IMG/VR virus record: IMGVR_UViG_3300031707_000048
Location: 1-42,909 of that record
Length of the DNA: 42,909 nucleotides
Origin: a virus
Strand: one strand, 5' to 3'
Below are positions 1 through 5,995 of this stretch, one piece after another. The notes under the pieces are model-generated. The model had not been told where the DNA came from and made no database searches. It saw only the letters and a list, made by a program, of their open reading frames with translations. Each line of letters opens with the position of its first letter. Position 1 is the stretch's first letter. The translations under genes were made by a program, and so were the position numbers.

Positions 1-283
1 CTACTTCCTGCTGCATGCCACCCGTCATCCGGTCCCCCAGCACCACTACTTCATCCGCCATTTTTACCATCTCCAGGCAGCACTCCATTCCGTACTCCCT
101 GTCTATCTCATAGTTGTCCTCGAATGAAATGCTATGGAGGGCGAAATGGGGTACGAGAAACAGCGGCAATTCCTCTCCTCGCTGTTTATACTCCTCTATC
201 AATTTTTGCACTGCCATCTCTACTCTCATCACGTTATCCTTGATGCTGCCCGACAATGGGGCACAAACAAATATATGCTTCAT
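1..283 (-). CDS. DUF7768/DUF4406-like (nucleoside deoxyribosyltransferase-fold) protein, allele A, truncated by window edge
   Basis: This is the first 94 codons of the same gene found complete at 42570-42902. The 3' end is cut off by the window edge. It starts at ATG 283 after AAGGAGAAAGTGAA, so this copy carries the ribosome site that the right-hand copy lacks. The protein opens with FVCAPLSG and later has VVVLGDRMTGGMQ, the two glycine-rich motifs typical of DUF4406/DUF7768 proteins. It differs from the other copy at 21 of the 163 leftmost bases, mostly at third codon positions. I read it as a strain allele at the assembly join, not a second gene. Biochemical function is unknown. Confidence 0.7.
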   Translation of the reverse strand, partial: MKHIFVCAPLSGSIKDNVMRVEMAVQKLIEEYKQRGEELPLFLVPHFALHSISFEDNYEIDREYGMECCLEMVKMADEVVVLGDRMTGGMQQEV

Positions 284-290
284 TTCACTT
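164..290. repeat. 127-bp exact direct repeat, left copy (assembly overlap)
   Basis: These bases are identical to 42783-42909, the last 127 bases of the window. Identity stops exactly one base upstream (G163 against A42782). A length of exactly 127 that ends at the contig end is what a de Bruijn assembler with k=127 leaves on a circular or terminally redundant molecule. It is probably not a biological repeat. Confidence 0.85.
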
Positions 291-606
291 TCTCCTTTCT
301 GTTGTTCACAGACCAACTCATAAAACTTCTGCACATTACTCTCGCCAGATGATCCTCATCTCTGTCCCCCCGCATGAATTTAAATAGGTGGATGAGAAGA
401 TGATTGAGGTGCACACCCACGGGGAGTTTGCGCCAGTTGTTCGCCGGTCTTCCAGTCTGTGCTGTCTCCCACATCACCTTTGCCACTGCCATCATAGCGT
501 CTGGATCGATCAAGTCGAAGCGATACGGTTCCTTAGAGGCAATGCCCCCACCTTTAAATTTTTCCAACTCCTCGCCTTCATGATAAGGATCTTTAGATTT
601 TGTCAT
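280..606 (-). CDS. dATP/dGTP diphosphohydrolase-like protein (DUF5664 / dGTP_diPhyd_N type)
   Basis: A 108-residue protein with the pattern of the phage dATP/dGTP diphosphohydrolase N-terminal (DUF5664-like) family: YRFDLIDPDAMMAVAKVM, a short segment ending NNW, then HLNHLLIHLFKFMRGDRDEDHLARVM. In Z-genome phages, enzymes annotated this way (MazZ-type) hydrolyse dGTP to dGMP, the substrate of PurZ, and may also lower dATP. Here the gene lies two genes downstream of purZ in one leftward operon. Its stop overlaps the next start as ATGA. The start follows GGGAGTAAACAA. Assignment to the family is fairly secure. The exact substrate is inferred from context, and a general phage pyrophosphohydrolase remains possible. 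Confidence 0.65.
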   Translation of the reverse strand: MTKSKDPYHEGEELEKFKGGGIASKEPYRFDLIDPDAMMAVAKVMWETAQTGRPANNWRKLPVGVHLNHLLIHLFKFMRGDRDEDHLARVMCRSFMSWSVNNRKEKVK

Positions 607-642
607 TTGTTTACTCCCACATTTGCTATAGCGGTTTTTTAC

Positions 643-1176
643 TCACATTTCATCTCCAAGGCACGTCCATCCTGGCCTTTGTCTCCTGGCGAATAATTCT
701 ACATATGGACCGATACTTATCCGTTCCACTATTTGATAGAATTCATCTGGTTTGCCACTATGTTTACCCGTATAAGGAGCATCGAATACACTTCTAATAT
801 TTTTGTTTAGCGGCATTGGCATCTTCTTTACTCCAATCAAGCAGGTTTCATGGCTTCCTCTAATTAATAACCCCATACCAAACCAATTCTTGTTCCTGAT
901 GGTCTTCTTTCTCCAAATTAACTCCCCATAAGGACGGAATCCCCAGGCTCTACATACACTCAGTGCCTGTTCCTGCATCGACGCTAATCGCCATAGAAAT
1001 AATAAACAATCCTCACTCATCAATGGCAGTGAGTAATTCTTTATTTCCTCTATACTCATTAATTTATACTGATGATGACTCGCTTGCTTAATCCCCCATC
1101 GTGGACTGGTAGGAGGGGATGGCCAAGGTGGATCCGCCGCAATCACTCTTGCTGGGTGGCCTTTATATTTTTTCAT
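643..1176 (-). CDS. MT-A70 family N6-adenine methyltransferase
   Basis: A 177-residue SAM-dependent methyltransferase of the MT-A70 type. The catalytic DPPW motif is at residues 15-18. The C-terminal half has HSGKPDEFYQIVE followed by ELFARRQRPGWTCLGDE, both typical of phage and bacterial MT-A70 enzymes. These methylate N6 of adenine in DNA or RNA. No target-recognition domain or cognate restriction gene is visible, so it is an orphan enzyme, plausibly for protection against host nucleases or for marking. The start overlaps the end of the upstream HNH gene (ATGA). It is odd in a genome predicted to use 2-aminoadenine, where N6 is still available but the base is not adenine. Confidence 0.85.
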   Translation of the reverse strand: MKKYKGHPARVIAADPPWPSPPTSPRWGIKQASHHQYKLMSIEEIKNYSLPLMSEDCLLFLWRLASMQEQALSVCRAWGFRPYGELIWRKKTIRNKNWFGMGLLIRGSHETCLIGVKKMPMPLNKNIRSVFDAPYTGKHSGKPDEFYQIVERISIGPYVELFARRQRPGWTCLGDEM

Positions 1177-1529
1177 TTATCTGCCCCCGTACTGACCATT
1201 GCTTCATGCTCCCTAATAGCATGACAGTTCCCGCATAATATTTCACATTTTTCTATCTCTTCCAATATTACTCTCCATCCTCTTGCATCCGACATTCGTG
1301 ATACATCTCCACGTTTACTCCCCTTTATATGATGAAAATTCATTACATAGTACGGGAAATAATTTCCACAGCGATCGCATGGAGTGGATCCTTTTACAAA
1401 TTTGATATACTTCTTTATATCTTCCGCAATTCGTTTTCGCCGCTCTTTTATGCGCCTGTTATCACGAGCACGGTTGAGCGAGTGATACATCTTCATATAA
1501 TTTGTGCGGTTTCGTCGCAGTTTGCTCAA
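1173..1529 (-). CDS. HNH endonuclease-like protein
   Basis: A 118-residue protein with a very basic N-terminal 45 residues. It is followed by a zinc-supported HNH core: CDRC at about residues 51-54, NFHHIKG, then EKCEILCGNCHAIREH. The paired CxxC motifs hold the fold and the HH is the catalytic start. Proteins of this size are usually free-standing homing or packaging-associated nucleases. It sits between purZ and the methyltransferase with 4-base overlaps on both sides. It may therefore be a homing gene inserted into the cassette that keeps translational coupling. Biological target unknown. Confidence 0.75.
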   Translation of the reverse strand: MSKLRRNRTNYMKMYHSLNRARDNRRIKERRKRIAEDIKKYIKFVKGSTPCDRCGNYFPYYVMNFHHIKGSKRGDVSRMSDARGWRVILEEIEKCEILCGNCHAIREHEAMVSTGADK

Positions 1530-2596
1530 TCATCCCCTCCGAAATCCACCATATGTTCATGATTAGGACCTGTCCCCCCGTATAATACTGGTACTCCTGT
1601 CTCCTCTTCCAGTCGTTTGATAAATTCTATAGATTTTGTACTTAGTTTATCAACGGAAGTAACGCCAAGGTCATTCCAATTCAAGTAATTAAGGAATTGT
1701 ATACAAAATCCGCTTGGGTTGCAAATTTCTACCATGCGTTTGATTTGACTCATTGAGAATTCGAATACCCGCCTTGGCAGCTTCGTTGTGGTGGTGAGTT
1801 CGGTGAGATCGTGCGGCGCACCGCATCTCTTCCCCACTTCGTCCCACGTTATCTCCTTGCTCGGATACGGCCCGCTCGATCCTGTTCTGTTATTCACCCT
1901 TATCGGATACGGCCTTATCACGGCATACACGTCTCCCAGGTATTTAGGCGGCACTCCCATATCGGCCAGGGCCTGTGCAGGAGTGCAGTTCCTGGAAGTG
2001 CAATAGACTGAGTCAACGCCGTGGAACAGACACAGGTCAAATCCCTGCCCCATCTCGTATAGCACCGTTCCGCCACCTGATAGGAATGAGCGTATAAATT
2101 CTGTGGTATCAAGATACACGAACGGTCTTAATCCAGGGACGGAGCCAGCTAATATTGCTCTTCTCATCAATCTGTCCACTCTTGCTTCCCCTACTCCCTG
2201 CGCTGTGCTCCCAATGCTCGTCATTCCATTCTCTTCCGCCCTCACATGCTCCTGGGTTATGATGGTTGCTCCTCGGTCTATGTGCAGGTTACTCCCGTCG
2301 AACCCCCATCCAATCAACTCTTCTATTTCTCTTAGTAACAATTCTGGCCTTATCACGGATGCGGGTCCCAACATCACCGTAGCGTTAGCGATATCCCTGC
2401 TTCCCGCCACCCCCGCCGGCACGTGGTGCGTTATTAGCTTGCGCCCATCTTTTATTACCGTGTGGCCTGCATTGGGACTAAGATTACCCGCCAGTATTTT
2501 GATGCCGAATTTATCTACAAGAAACGCAGATAATTTGCCCTTCGCCTCCGACCCCGCTTGCCCCCCGAACACGATGTTGAATTTGCCTCTTTTCAC
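1526..2596 (-). CDS. purZ: PurZ, 2-aminoadenylosuccinate synthetase (PurA homologue for Z-DNA)
   Basis: A 356-residue homologue of adenylosuccinate synthetase, closer in length and pattern to the short archaeal PurA form than to the longer bacterial one. The P-loop reads GGQAGSEAKGK where PurA has GxQWGDEGKGK, so the catalytic Asp (Asp13 in E. coli) is Ser. That change defines PurZ, which joins dGMP with aspartate as the first step to dZTP. NAGHT is kept. STAQGVGEARVDRLMRRA, EMGQGFDL and a GPYP segment match other PurA/PurZ blocks. It starts with GTG after AGGAGGTAATGAG. Host PurB and nucleotide kinases would complete the pathway, since no phage copies are seen. Identity is strong from sequence; actual Z incorporation is inferred. 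Confidence 0.88.
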   Translation of the reverse strand: MKRGKFNIVFGGQAGSEAKGKLSAFLVDKFGIKILAGNLSPNAGHTVIKDGRKLITHHVPAGVAGSRDIANATVMLGPASVIRPELLLREIEELIGWGFDGSNLHIDRGATIITQEHVRAEENGMTSIGSTAQGVGEARVDRLMRRAILAGSVPGLRPFVYLDTTEFIRSFLSGGGTVLYEMGQGFDLCLFHGVDSVYCTSRNCTPAQALADMGVPPKYLGDVYAVIRPYPIRVNNRTGSSGPYPSKEITWDEVGKRCGAPHDLTELTTTTKLPRRVFEFSMSQIKRMVEICNPSGFCIQFLNYLNWNDLGVTSVDKLSTKSIEFIKRLEEETGVPVLYGGTGPNHEHMVDFGGDD

Positions 2597-2600
2597 CTCA

Positions 2601-3281
2601 TTACCTCCTCTCTTTTATCGCCTTTATTATCTCCCTCGCTGTGACTCCGCCCACCCCTTCTATTTCTGTCCACTCTTCTTCTTTTGCTTCCATCATCTCC
2701 TTTACGCTCCTGAATCGCTTTTCTACTTCTATACTGCGTCTCAGTCCAATATGCGGCAATTCGCTTGCTATACGGCGTATCAAACTTGGCTGCCCAAGAC
2801 TTAGCCACGCCGCTATCGGAGGCGGCTTGTATATCGCTAAGTGTGATTTGTGATCCTTCCACTTCTTCCCCCACCAATTGTGTAGTATCTGTATAAGATC
2901 CGCCGTCTCACTTATATCTTTTGTCTTCTTTATTATTATTCCTGCTATCACTTCCATCGTCGATAGATAGGCTATTATACCGGCCACTGTGAATCTCCTT
3001 CCTCCTCTATTCATCACCGATTCTCTCCACGTCCCCTCCACCACCAGATATGACCTGTAGTACGCCTGCAGCATTCCAGGTATCTGGTGCCCGCTCAGTC
3101 TTCCCGTCGCTATTGAATTCACCAAATCCCCAATGCGTTTGCGCTCGATTCCTATTTCTACTTTCCCGTCCGGCCCATTCCCTTCGAAGGATACGTCGCC
3201 AAATGGGAGTTCCACCAGGATAGAGTCCGGTATCAGGTCTGCTAACTCCTTGCTTCCCGCACGGTTATCGACGCATATCAT
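2601..3281 (-). CDS. ERCC4-type nuclease with C-terminal helix-hairpin-helix
   Basis: A 226-residue protein. Residues 1-60 form an ERCC4 (XPF/Mus81-like) nuclease core: VDNRAGSKELADLI, a GD near residue 29, and IERKRIGDLVNSI, matching the V/I-ERK-x3-D catalytic signature. The C-terminus carries a helix-hairpin-helix DNA-binding motif, IEGVGGVTAREIIKAIKE. Archaeal and phage proteins of this layout cut branched or flap DNA. Here it sits just upstream of purZ and downstream of a RecA-like ATPase, so a role in recombination or resolving replication intermediates fits. Its start overlaps the previous gene by 17 bases, with only a weak ribosome site. Confidence 0.8.
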   Translation of the reverse strand: MICVDNRAGSKELADLIPDSILVELPFGDVSFEGNGPDGKVEIGIERKRIGDLVNSIATGRLSGHQIPGMLQAYYRSYLVVEGTWRESVMNRGGRRFTVAGIIAYLSTMEVIAGIIIKKTKDISETADLIQILHNWWGKKWKDHKSHLAIYKPPPIAAWLSLGQPSLIRRIASELPHIGLRRSIEVEKRFRSVKEMMEAKEEEWTEIEGVGGVTAREIIKAIKERR

Positions 3282-3513
3282 CTAATCTTCTGTTCTCCCT
3301 TCTCTCCTCCGACGTTTGAAATGACCCATGCTCCATCGGCCTTTCTCTGTAGATGCTCTCCATCACCTCCGACTGTCCATACGTCAACTTGCCGTGTTTT
3401 TTAATGTATGACTCGAAGCTTTCTATCAACCTCATCTGCCTGTCCGATAGTTTGTCCCAATCGATTCCGCCGAGCAACCACTCGAACCTCTCTTTATCCA
3501 CCTTCTCTTCCAT
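3265..3513 (-). CDS. Conserved-position hypothetical protein, 82 aa
   Basis: A highly charged 82-residue protein, mostly predicted helix (MEEKVDKERFEWLLGGIDW onward) with an Arg-rich tail. I do not recognise a family. The start follows GAAGGGAAGGG with good spacing, and the end overlaps the ERCC4 gene. That overlap suggests co-translation and possibly a partner role in DNA processing. Real gene by position, ribosome site and tight packing; function unknown. Confidence 0.6.
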   Translation of the reverse strand: MEEKVDKERFEWLLGGIDWDKLSDRQMRLIESFESYIKKHGKLTYGQSEVMESIYRERPMEHGSFQTSEERRENRRLDDMRR

Positions 3514-3514
3514 T

Positions 3515-3691
3515 TTATTCCCTTCCCTTCATAATGAGGTATATACGATAGATCCCCCATAATATTATCAAAATTACAATGCCCAGCCACGCCAGAAGAC
3601 AAATTAGCCAAGTTTGGTAGTCCGAAAATTGGGAAACAAATGTCCCATAAAATACCACCAAAACCAAGAATGCCAGGATTACTGGAGCCAT
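3515..3691 (-). CDS. Small membrane protein, 58 aa, two predicted TM segments
   Basis: Reading the gap between the RecA-like gene and the 82-residue gene gives an open frame that exactly fills it, from TAAATG at one end to TAA-A-ATG at the other. The product starts MAPVILAFLVLVVFYGTF and continues with a second hydrophobic stretch, WLICLLAWLGIVILIILWG. It ends in a short basic tail. Two membrane spans with a short loop suggest a small inner-membrane protein. The ribosome site is weak, so coupling to the upstream stop is likely. Function unknown. Confidence 0.6.
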   Translation of the reverse strand: MAPVILAFLVLVVFYGTFVSQFSDYQTWLICLLAWLGIVILIILWGIYRIYLIMKGRE

Positions 3692-4423
3692 TTATTTTTC
3701 CCAATCTTCCGCATCCGTCTGCGGGTACACCTCCGCCGCCAGATGTGCAAAGTCGTTTATTGGCTCTGTCAATTCCATTCCTGCTATACTCATATTTTGC
3801 CGGCAGTTCACCACGGTTAATCCGAATAGCCTCTCCTTCGCTCTGTACCATGTCCTTATATTCACCTGCACCAGATATGCTGTATCGTTGAATCCGCTCC
3901 TTATCATCTTCCCCGTTCCCTTGTCGTTTATATACTGCTCTTTCATCTTATGAATAAGAATTAGATTTTTGTCCGTGTCATACGCCTTTCTTATCAGGTC
4001 CCTGAACTCCGCATTCACGGGTCCATAGTGGTGCGGCAGTACCTGGGTTAGCTTTCCAAACCTTGCCAGCCTTGCCAATTCCCACGCCTCCGTTGCCGTA
4101 TCCACTACCACTGTTCTTATCCATTTATCTGTCAGCGCCGTCAGGAATGTTTCTTTGTACTTTACCCACATCTTTAGCCATTCTGCTGGATCGGTAGAGT
4201 CTCTGTAGTCGAACCCCGCTATATACAACTTTTTCTTTCCTATATAATTATCCACCACCCCTTCCGTTCCAATATCCATGTCCATCAAAGCAACAGGTCC
4301 AGGAGCGCTCAACCCAAACGTGGTCTTTCCTTCCTTGTCCACCGCTTCTACTGCTATGATTAGGCGTTTTGGTTTCTTTTTTACCGGCTCGCTAAATCCT
4401 TTTGGCACAGATGTCGTTGCCAT
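3692..4423 (-). CDS. RecA-like / AAA_24 ATP-binding protein (Sak4-like)
   Basis: A 243-residue P-loop NTPase. The Walker A region is VDKEGKTTFGLSAPGP, a relaxed form with GKTT preserved, followed by LMDMDIG. The Walker B region is RTVVVDTATEAWEL. This arrangement is typical of phage AAA_24 / Sak4-like ATPases used in single-strand annealing or recombination. A longer frame extends to 4543, but ATG 4423 follows GGAGAAGGTGTAAA at proper spacing and directly follows the upstream gene's stop, so I choose it. The ERCC4 nuclease downstream and an SSB-sized protein upstream support a recombination and repair module. The exact partner is unknown. Confidence 0.75.
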   Translation of the reverse strand: MATTSVPKGFSEPVKKKPKRLIIAVEAVDKEGKTTFGLSAPGPVALMDMDIGTEGVVDNYIGKKKLYIAGFDYRDSTDPAEWLKMWVKYKETFLTALTDKWIRTVVVDTATEAWELARLARFGKLTQVLPHHYGPVNAEFRDLIRKAYDTDKNLILIHKMKEQYINDKGTGKMIRSGFNDTAYLVQVNIRTWYRAKERLFGLTVVNCRQNMSIAGMELTEPINDFAHLAAEVYPQTDAEDWEK

Positions 4424-4424
4424 T

Positions 4425-4622
4425 TTACACCTTCTCCTTTCCCAATATCTTTGTTTTATATATAATTTTTCCCACTCCAAACCATCCAGACACTTTTTTG
4501 ATGTATAGGGCATCGGTAAAGATTTGTAACAAAACCAACGCAATATCCTTTTTCATCGGATGAGATGACCAGTTAATCTCATCTTCATCTTTGGTATTTG
4601 AACAATAATAAACACGCCACAC
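4425..4622 (-). CDS. Hypothetical protein, 65 aa, GTG start
   Basis: An open frame ends with TAA one base before the RecA-like start. The best start is GTG 4622, which follows GGGGGAGG at 6-8 bases and lies just past the upstream gene's stop. An ATG 21 bases earlier would place the ribosome site inside the gene. The product is aromatic at the N-terminus and basic at the C-terminus (KIIYKTKILGKEKV). No family recognised. Confidence 0.5.
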   Translation of the reverse strand: MWRVYYCSNTKDEDEINWSSHPMKKDIALVLLQIFTDALYIKKVSGWFGVGKIIYKTKILGKEKV

Positions 4623-4623
4623 T

Positions 4624-4851
4624 TCACACCTCCCCCTTTCCATCTTTCATTCCTTCCCTTTCCTCTTTTGCCATTCTTATCACTTCCCTTATTCCTTTAT
4701 GTACCATACTTAAATTATGTACCAATAGCAATCCTATGCTTATCTCTTTCTCCAGTTTTCTTTCCGTCTCCTCCAATATTGCTATCCCCCCTATTATACT
4801 TCTCCTCTCCTTCTCTGCCTTTTTTTCCCCTCCGGATATATCTCCAGCCAT
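4624..4851 (-). CDS. Small coiled-coil hypothetical protein, 75 aa
   Basis: A Lys/Glu-rich helical protein (EKKAEKERRSIIGGIAILEETERK) that looks like a coiled coil. A strong ribosome site, AAGGAGGTGTGAGAT, precedes ATG 4851. It lies between the OB-sized protein and the GTG-start small gene. No family recognised. Confidence 0.6.
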   Translation of the reverse strand: MAGDISGGEKKAEKERRSIIGGIAILEETERKLEKEISIGLLLVHNLSMVHKGIREVIRMAKEEREGMKDGKGEV

Positions 4852-4912
4852 ATCTCACACCTCCTTCCGCTATGCCTCTCCTGTGCGTCCGACTTATCTT
4901 CCTTTGAAATTT

Positions 4913-4955
4913 GAGGCGGGAGATGCTCCTTTTTTTCGAATCTATCCCCCGCCTC
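4913..4955. repeat. 8-bp inverted repeat in a 112-bp intergenic gap
   Basis: GAGGCGGG (4913-4920) and CCCGCCTC (4948-4955) can pair across a 27-base loop in the gap 4852-4963. No T-run follows on the minus strand, so it is not an obvious terminator. It could be an mRNA structure or chance. The gap holds no convincing gene. Confidence 0.35.
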
Positions 4956-4963
4956 CTGTTTAT

Positions 4964-5743
4964 TTATTTTGAGATCATGCCGCCTTTGAATGTCCACGGT
5001 CCATTGGTAAGGAATTCATCGCTGTACGCCAGCTTCATCATGGCGTTCCTGTCCGGATCCAACTTGTTCTCCGCAAATATCAATCCCGCCAACTTCTTTT
5101 TGTCCAGCTTGGGGTTGGATTCGAGGATGGAGAGAATAGACTCGGTGGTCTTGCCCTCGATGTCATTCTCTGGCTCCTCGGCTGCTTCCTTCCCCTTTCC
5201 CTTCCCTGCTGCTGCCTTCCCTCCTTTGATTCCGGCTGGCATTTTGCTTATACTGTCCACCACCAATATTGTTTCCTCGAACACTCTCCCATCCGCTCTC
5301 GGTGCTTTTACCAGTCCTGGCCTTGCCGGTGCTTTCACTCTCACCATATGGCATTGCAATCCATCCAGCACCGAAATATTATCCGCAATCTTTTCTTTCG
5401 GGAATCCAGCATCCGCTACACTCTTCATCAAGGAGATAAATTTGCTGCTCTTGCTCACACCCTTGGCGCTTCCAATGGCGTTTAGCATCGTTCCGTCCTC
5501 GTTCGGTTCCCATTCCTGTGGACTTCCGGCGCTCCAATACTGGTTCACTTTCTCGTCCTGCCCCTCCACCTCCATCGTTATCCTCAATGCTGGGGTCTCC
5601 GGTGCAGTCCCGTTGTAGTCGAACATCTCGAATCTACATTCCTCCCACGTCACATCCACGTTGTCGAGCAGCCCTCCCCCTTCAATAGCATCGTCGGGGT
5701 TCAGGCTTACTCCTTTCGTCTTCCTTCCTTTGTCCGTTGCCAT
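4964..5743 (-). CDS. Hypothetical replication-module protein, 259 aa (possible ssDNA-binding role)
   Basis: The first ~150 residues look like a beta-rich domain (VTWEECRFEMFDYNG, ALRITMEV, VLDGLQCHMVRV). A Gly/Ala/Lys-rich linker follows at about 172-195 (GGKAAAGKGKGKEAAEEPE), then an acidic-helical C-terminal part. The layout of a beta domain, flexible linker and tail resembles phage single-strand-binding-like proteins, but I see no diagnostic motif. A strong ribosome site (AAAGGAGGAAATAAGAT) precedes the start. It lies downstream of the helicase and iteron region and upstream of the RecA-like ATPase. The role in ssDNA binding is a guess from context. Confidence 0.6.
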   Translation of the reverse strand: MATDKGRKTKGVSLNPDDAIEGGGLLDNVDVTWEECRFEMFDYNGTAPETPALRITMEVEGQDEKVNQYWSAGSPQEWEPNEDGTMLNAIGSAKGVSKSSKFISLMKSVADAGFPKEKIADNISVLDGLQCHMVRVKAPARPGLVKAPRADGRVFEETILVVDSISKMPAGIKGGKAAAGKGKGKEAAEEPENDIEGKTTESILSILESNPKLDKKKLAGLIFAENKLDPDRNAMMKLAYSDEFLTNGPWTFKGGMISK

Positions 5744-5783
5744 ATCTTATTTCCTCCTTTCGGTTTGATTGTTATGGCTGGTT

Positions 5784-5814
5784 GGGACCGCCAGGGACCG
5801 AGACTGGCGGTCCC
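5784..5814. repeat. Perfect 11-bp hairpin upstream of the 259-aa gene
   Basis: GGGACCGCCAG (5784-5794) and CTGGCGGTCCC (5804-5814) form a perfect 11-bp stem with a 9-base loop. It lies about 40 bases before the start of the downstream gene. No T-run follows on either strand. A role as mRNA structure, protein-binding palindrome or part of an origin is possible. Confidence 0.6.
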
Positions 5815-5885
5815 GTTGCGGAAGTGATAGACGCCAGCCGCCGCCCATCACCTATCTTCTTATACTGTCCGTTTCACCTCCCCCC

Positions 5886-5992
5886 TGCAATTCTCTGCAA
5901 TATCCCCGCAATGTCCCTGCAATTTTCAGTCTCGCCGTGATCTCTTGCAATGCAATCTCCCCCTTTTTTAAAGGGGAGATTGCAAGATTGCA
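5886..5992. other. TGCAAT iteron cluster, candidate replication origin or initiator-binding site
   Basis: The 252-bp gap between the helicase and the 259-aa gene carries repeated TGCAAT words. Direct copies start at 5886, 5896, 5907 (CGCAAT), 5918, 5946 and 5951; inverted copies are at 5979-5984 and 5987-5992. The first four are spaced 10, 11 and 11 bp, one helical turn each. Evenly phased short repeats next to a RepA-like helicase gene are the usual sign of a replication origin or an autoregulatory operator. No convincing gene fits here. Confidence 0.55.
5951..5984. repeat. Long hairpin at the helicase stop, carrying iteron words
   Basis: TGCAATCTC pairs with GAGATTGCA, and the inner CCCCTTT pairs with AAAGGGG around a TTT loop with one bulged C. 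It begins 11 bases after the helicase stop codon on the minus strand. No clear T-run follows, so it is a weak terminator candidate. The stem ends are themselves iteron words, which fits an origin structure. Confidence 0.55.
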
Positions 5993-5995
5993 GAC

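Noticed and set aside
1-290. Tandem paralogue or terminal repeat of the virion genome
   Set aside because: The exact 127-base match ending at the contig end is an assembly feature, and the rest differs as strain alleles do. True terminal repeats would be identical throughout.
2103-2804. 233-codon plus-strand frame opposite purZ
   Set aside because: Antisense shadow of a clear PurZ gene, rich in Pro/Ser/Leu with no ribosome site.
3432-3851. 139-codon minus-strand frame overlapping the RecA-like gene end and the membrane protein
   Set aside because: It overlaps three better-supported genes and has no recognisable domain.
4230-4250. TATAAT-like box in the RecA-like gene and others at 2971, 4795, 38801 and 42311
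   Set aside because: No matching -35 box at 16-18 bases on the correct strand, and several lie inside coding sequence.
4911-5618. 235-codon plus-strand frame opposite the 259-aa gene
   Set aside because: Composition typical of antisense frames in this genome and no supporting signal.
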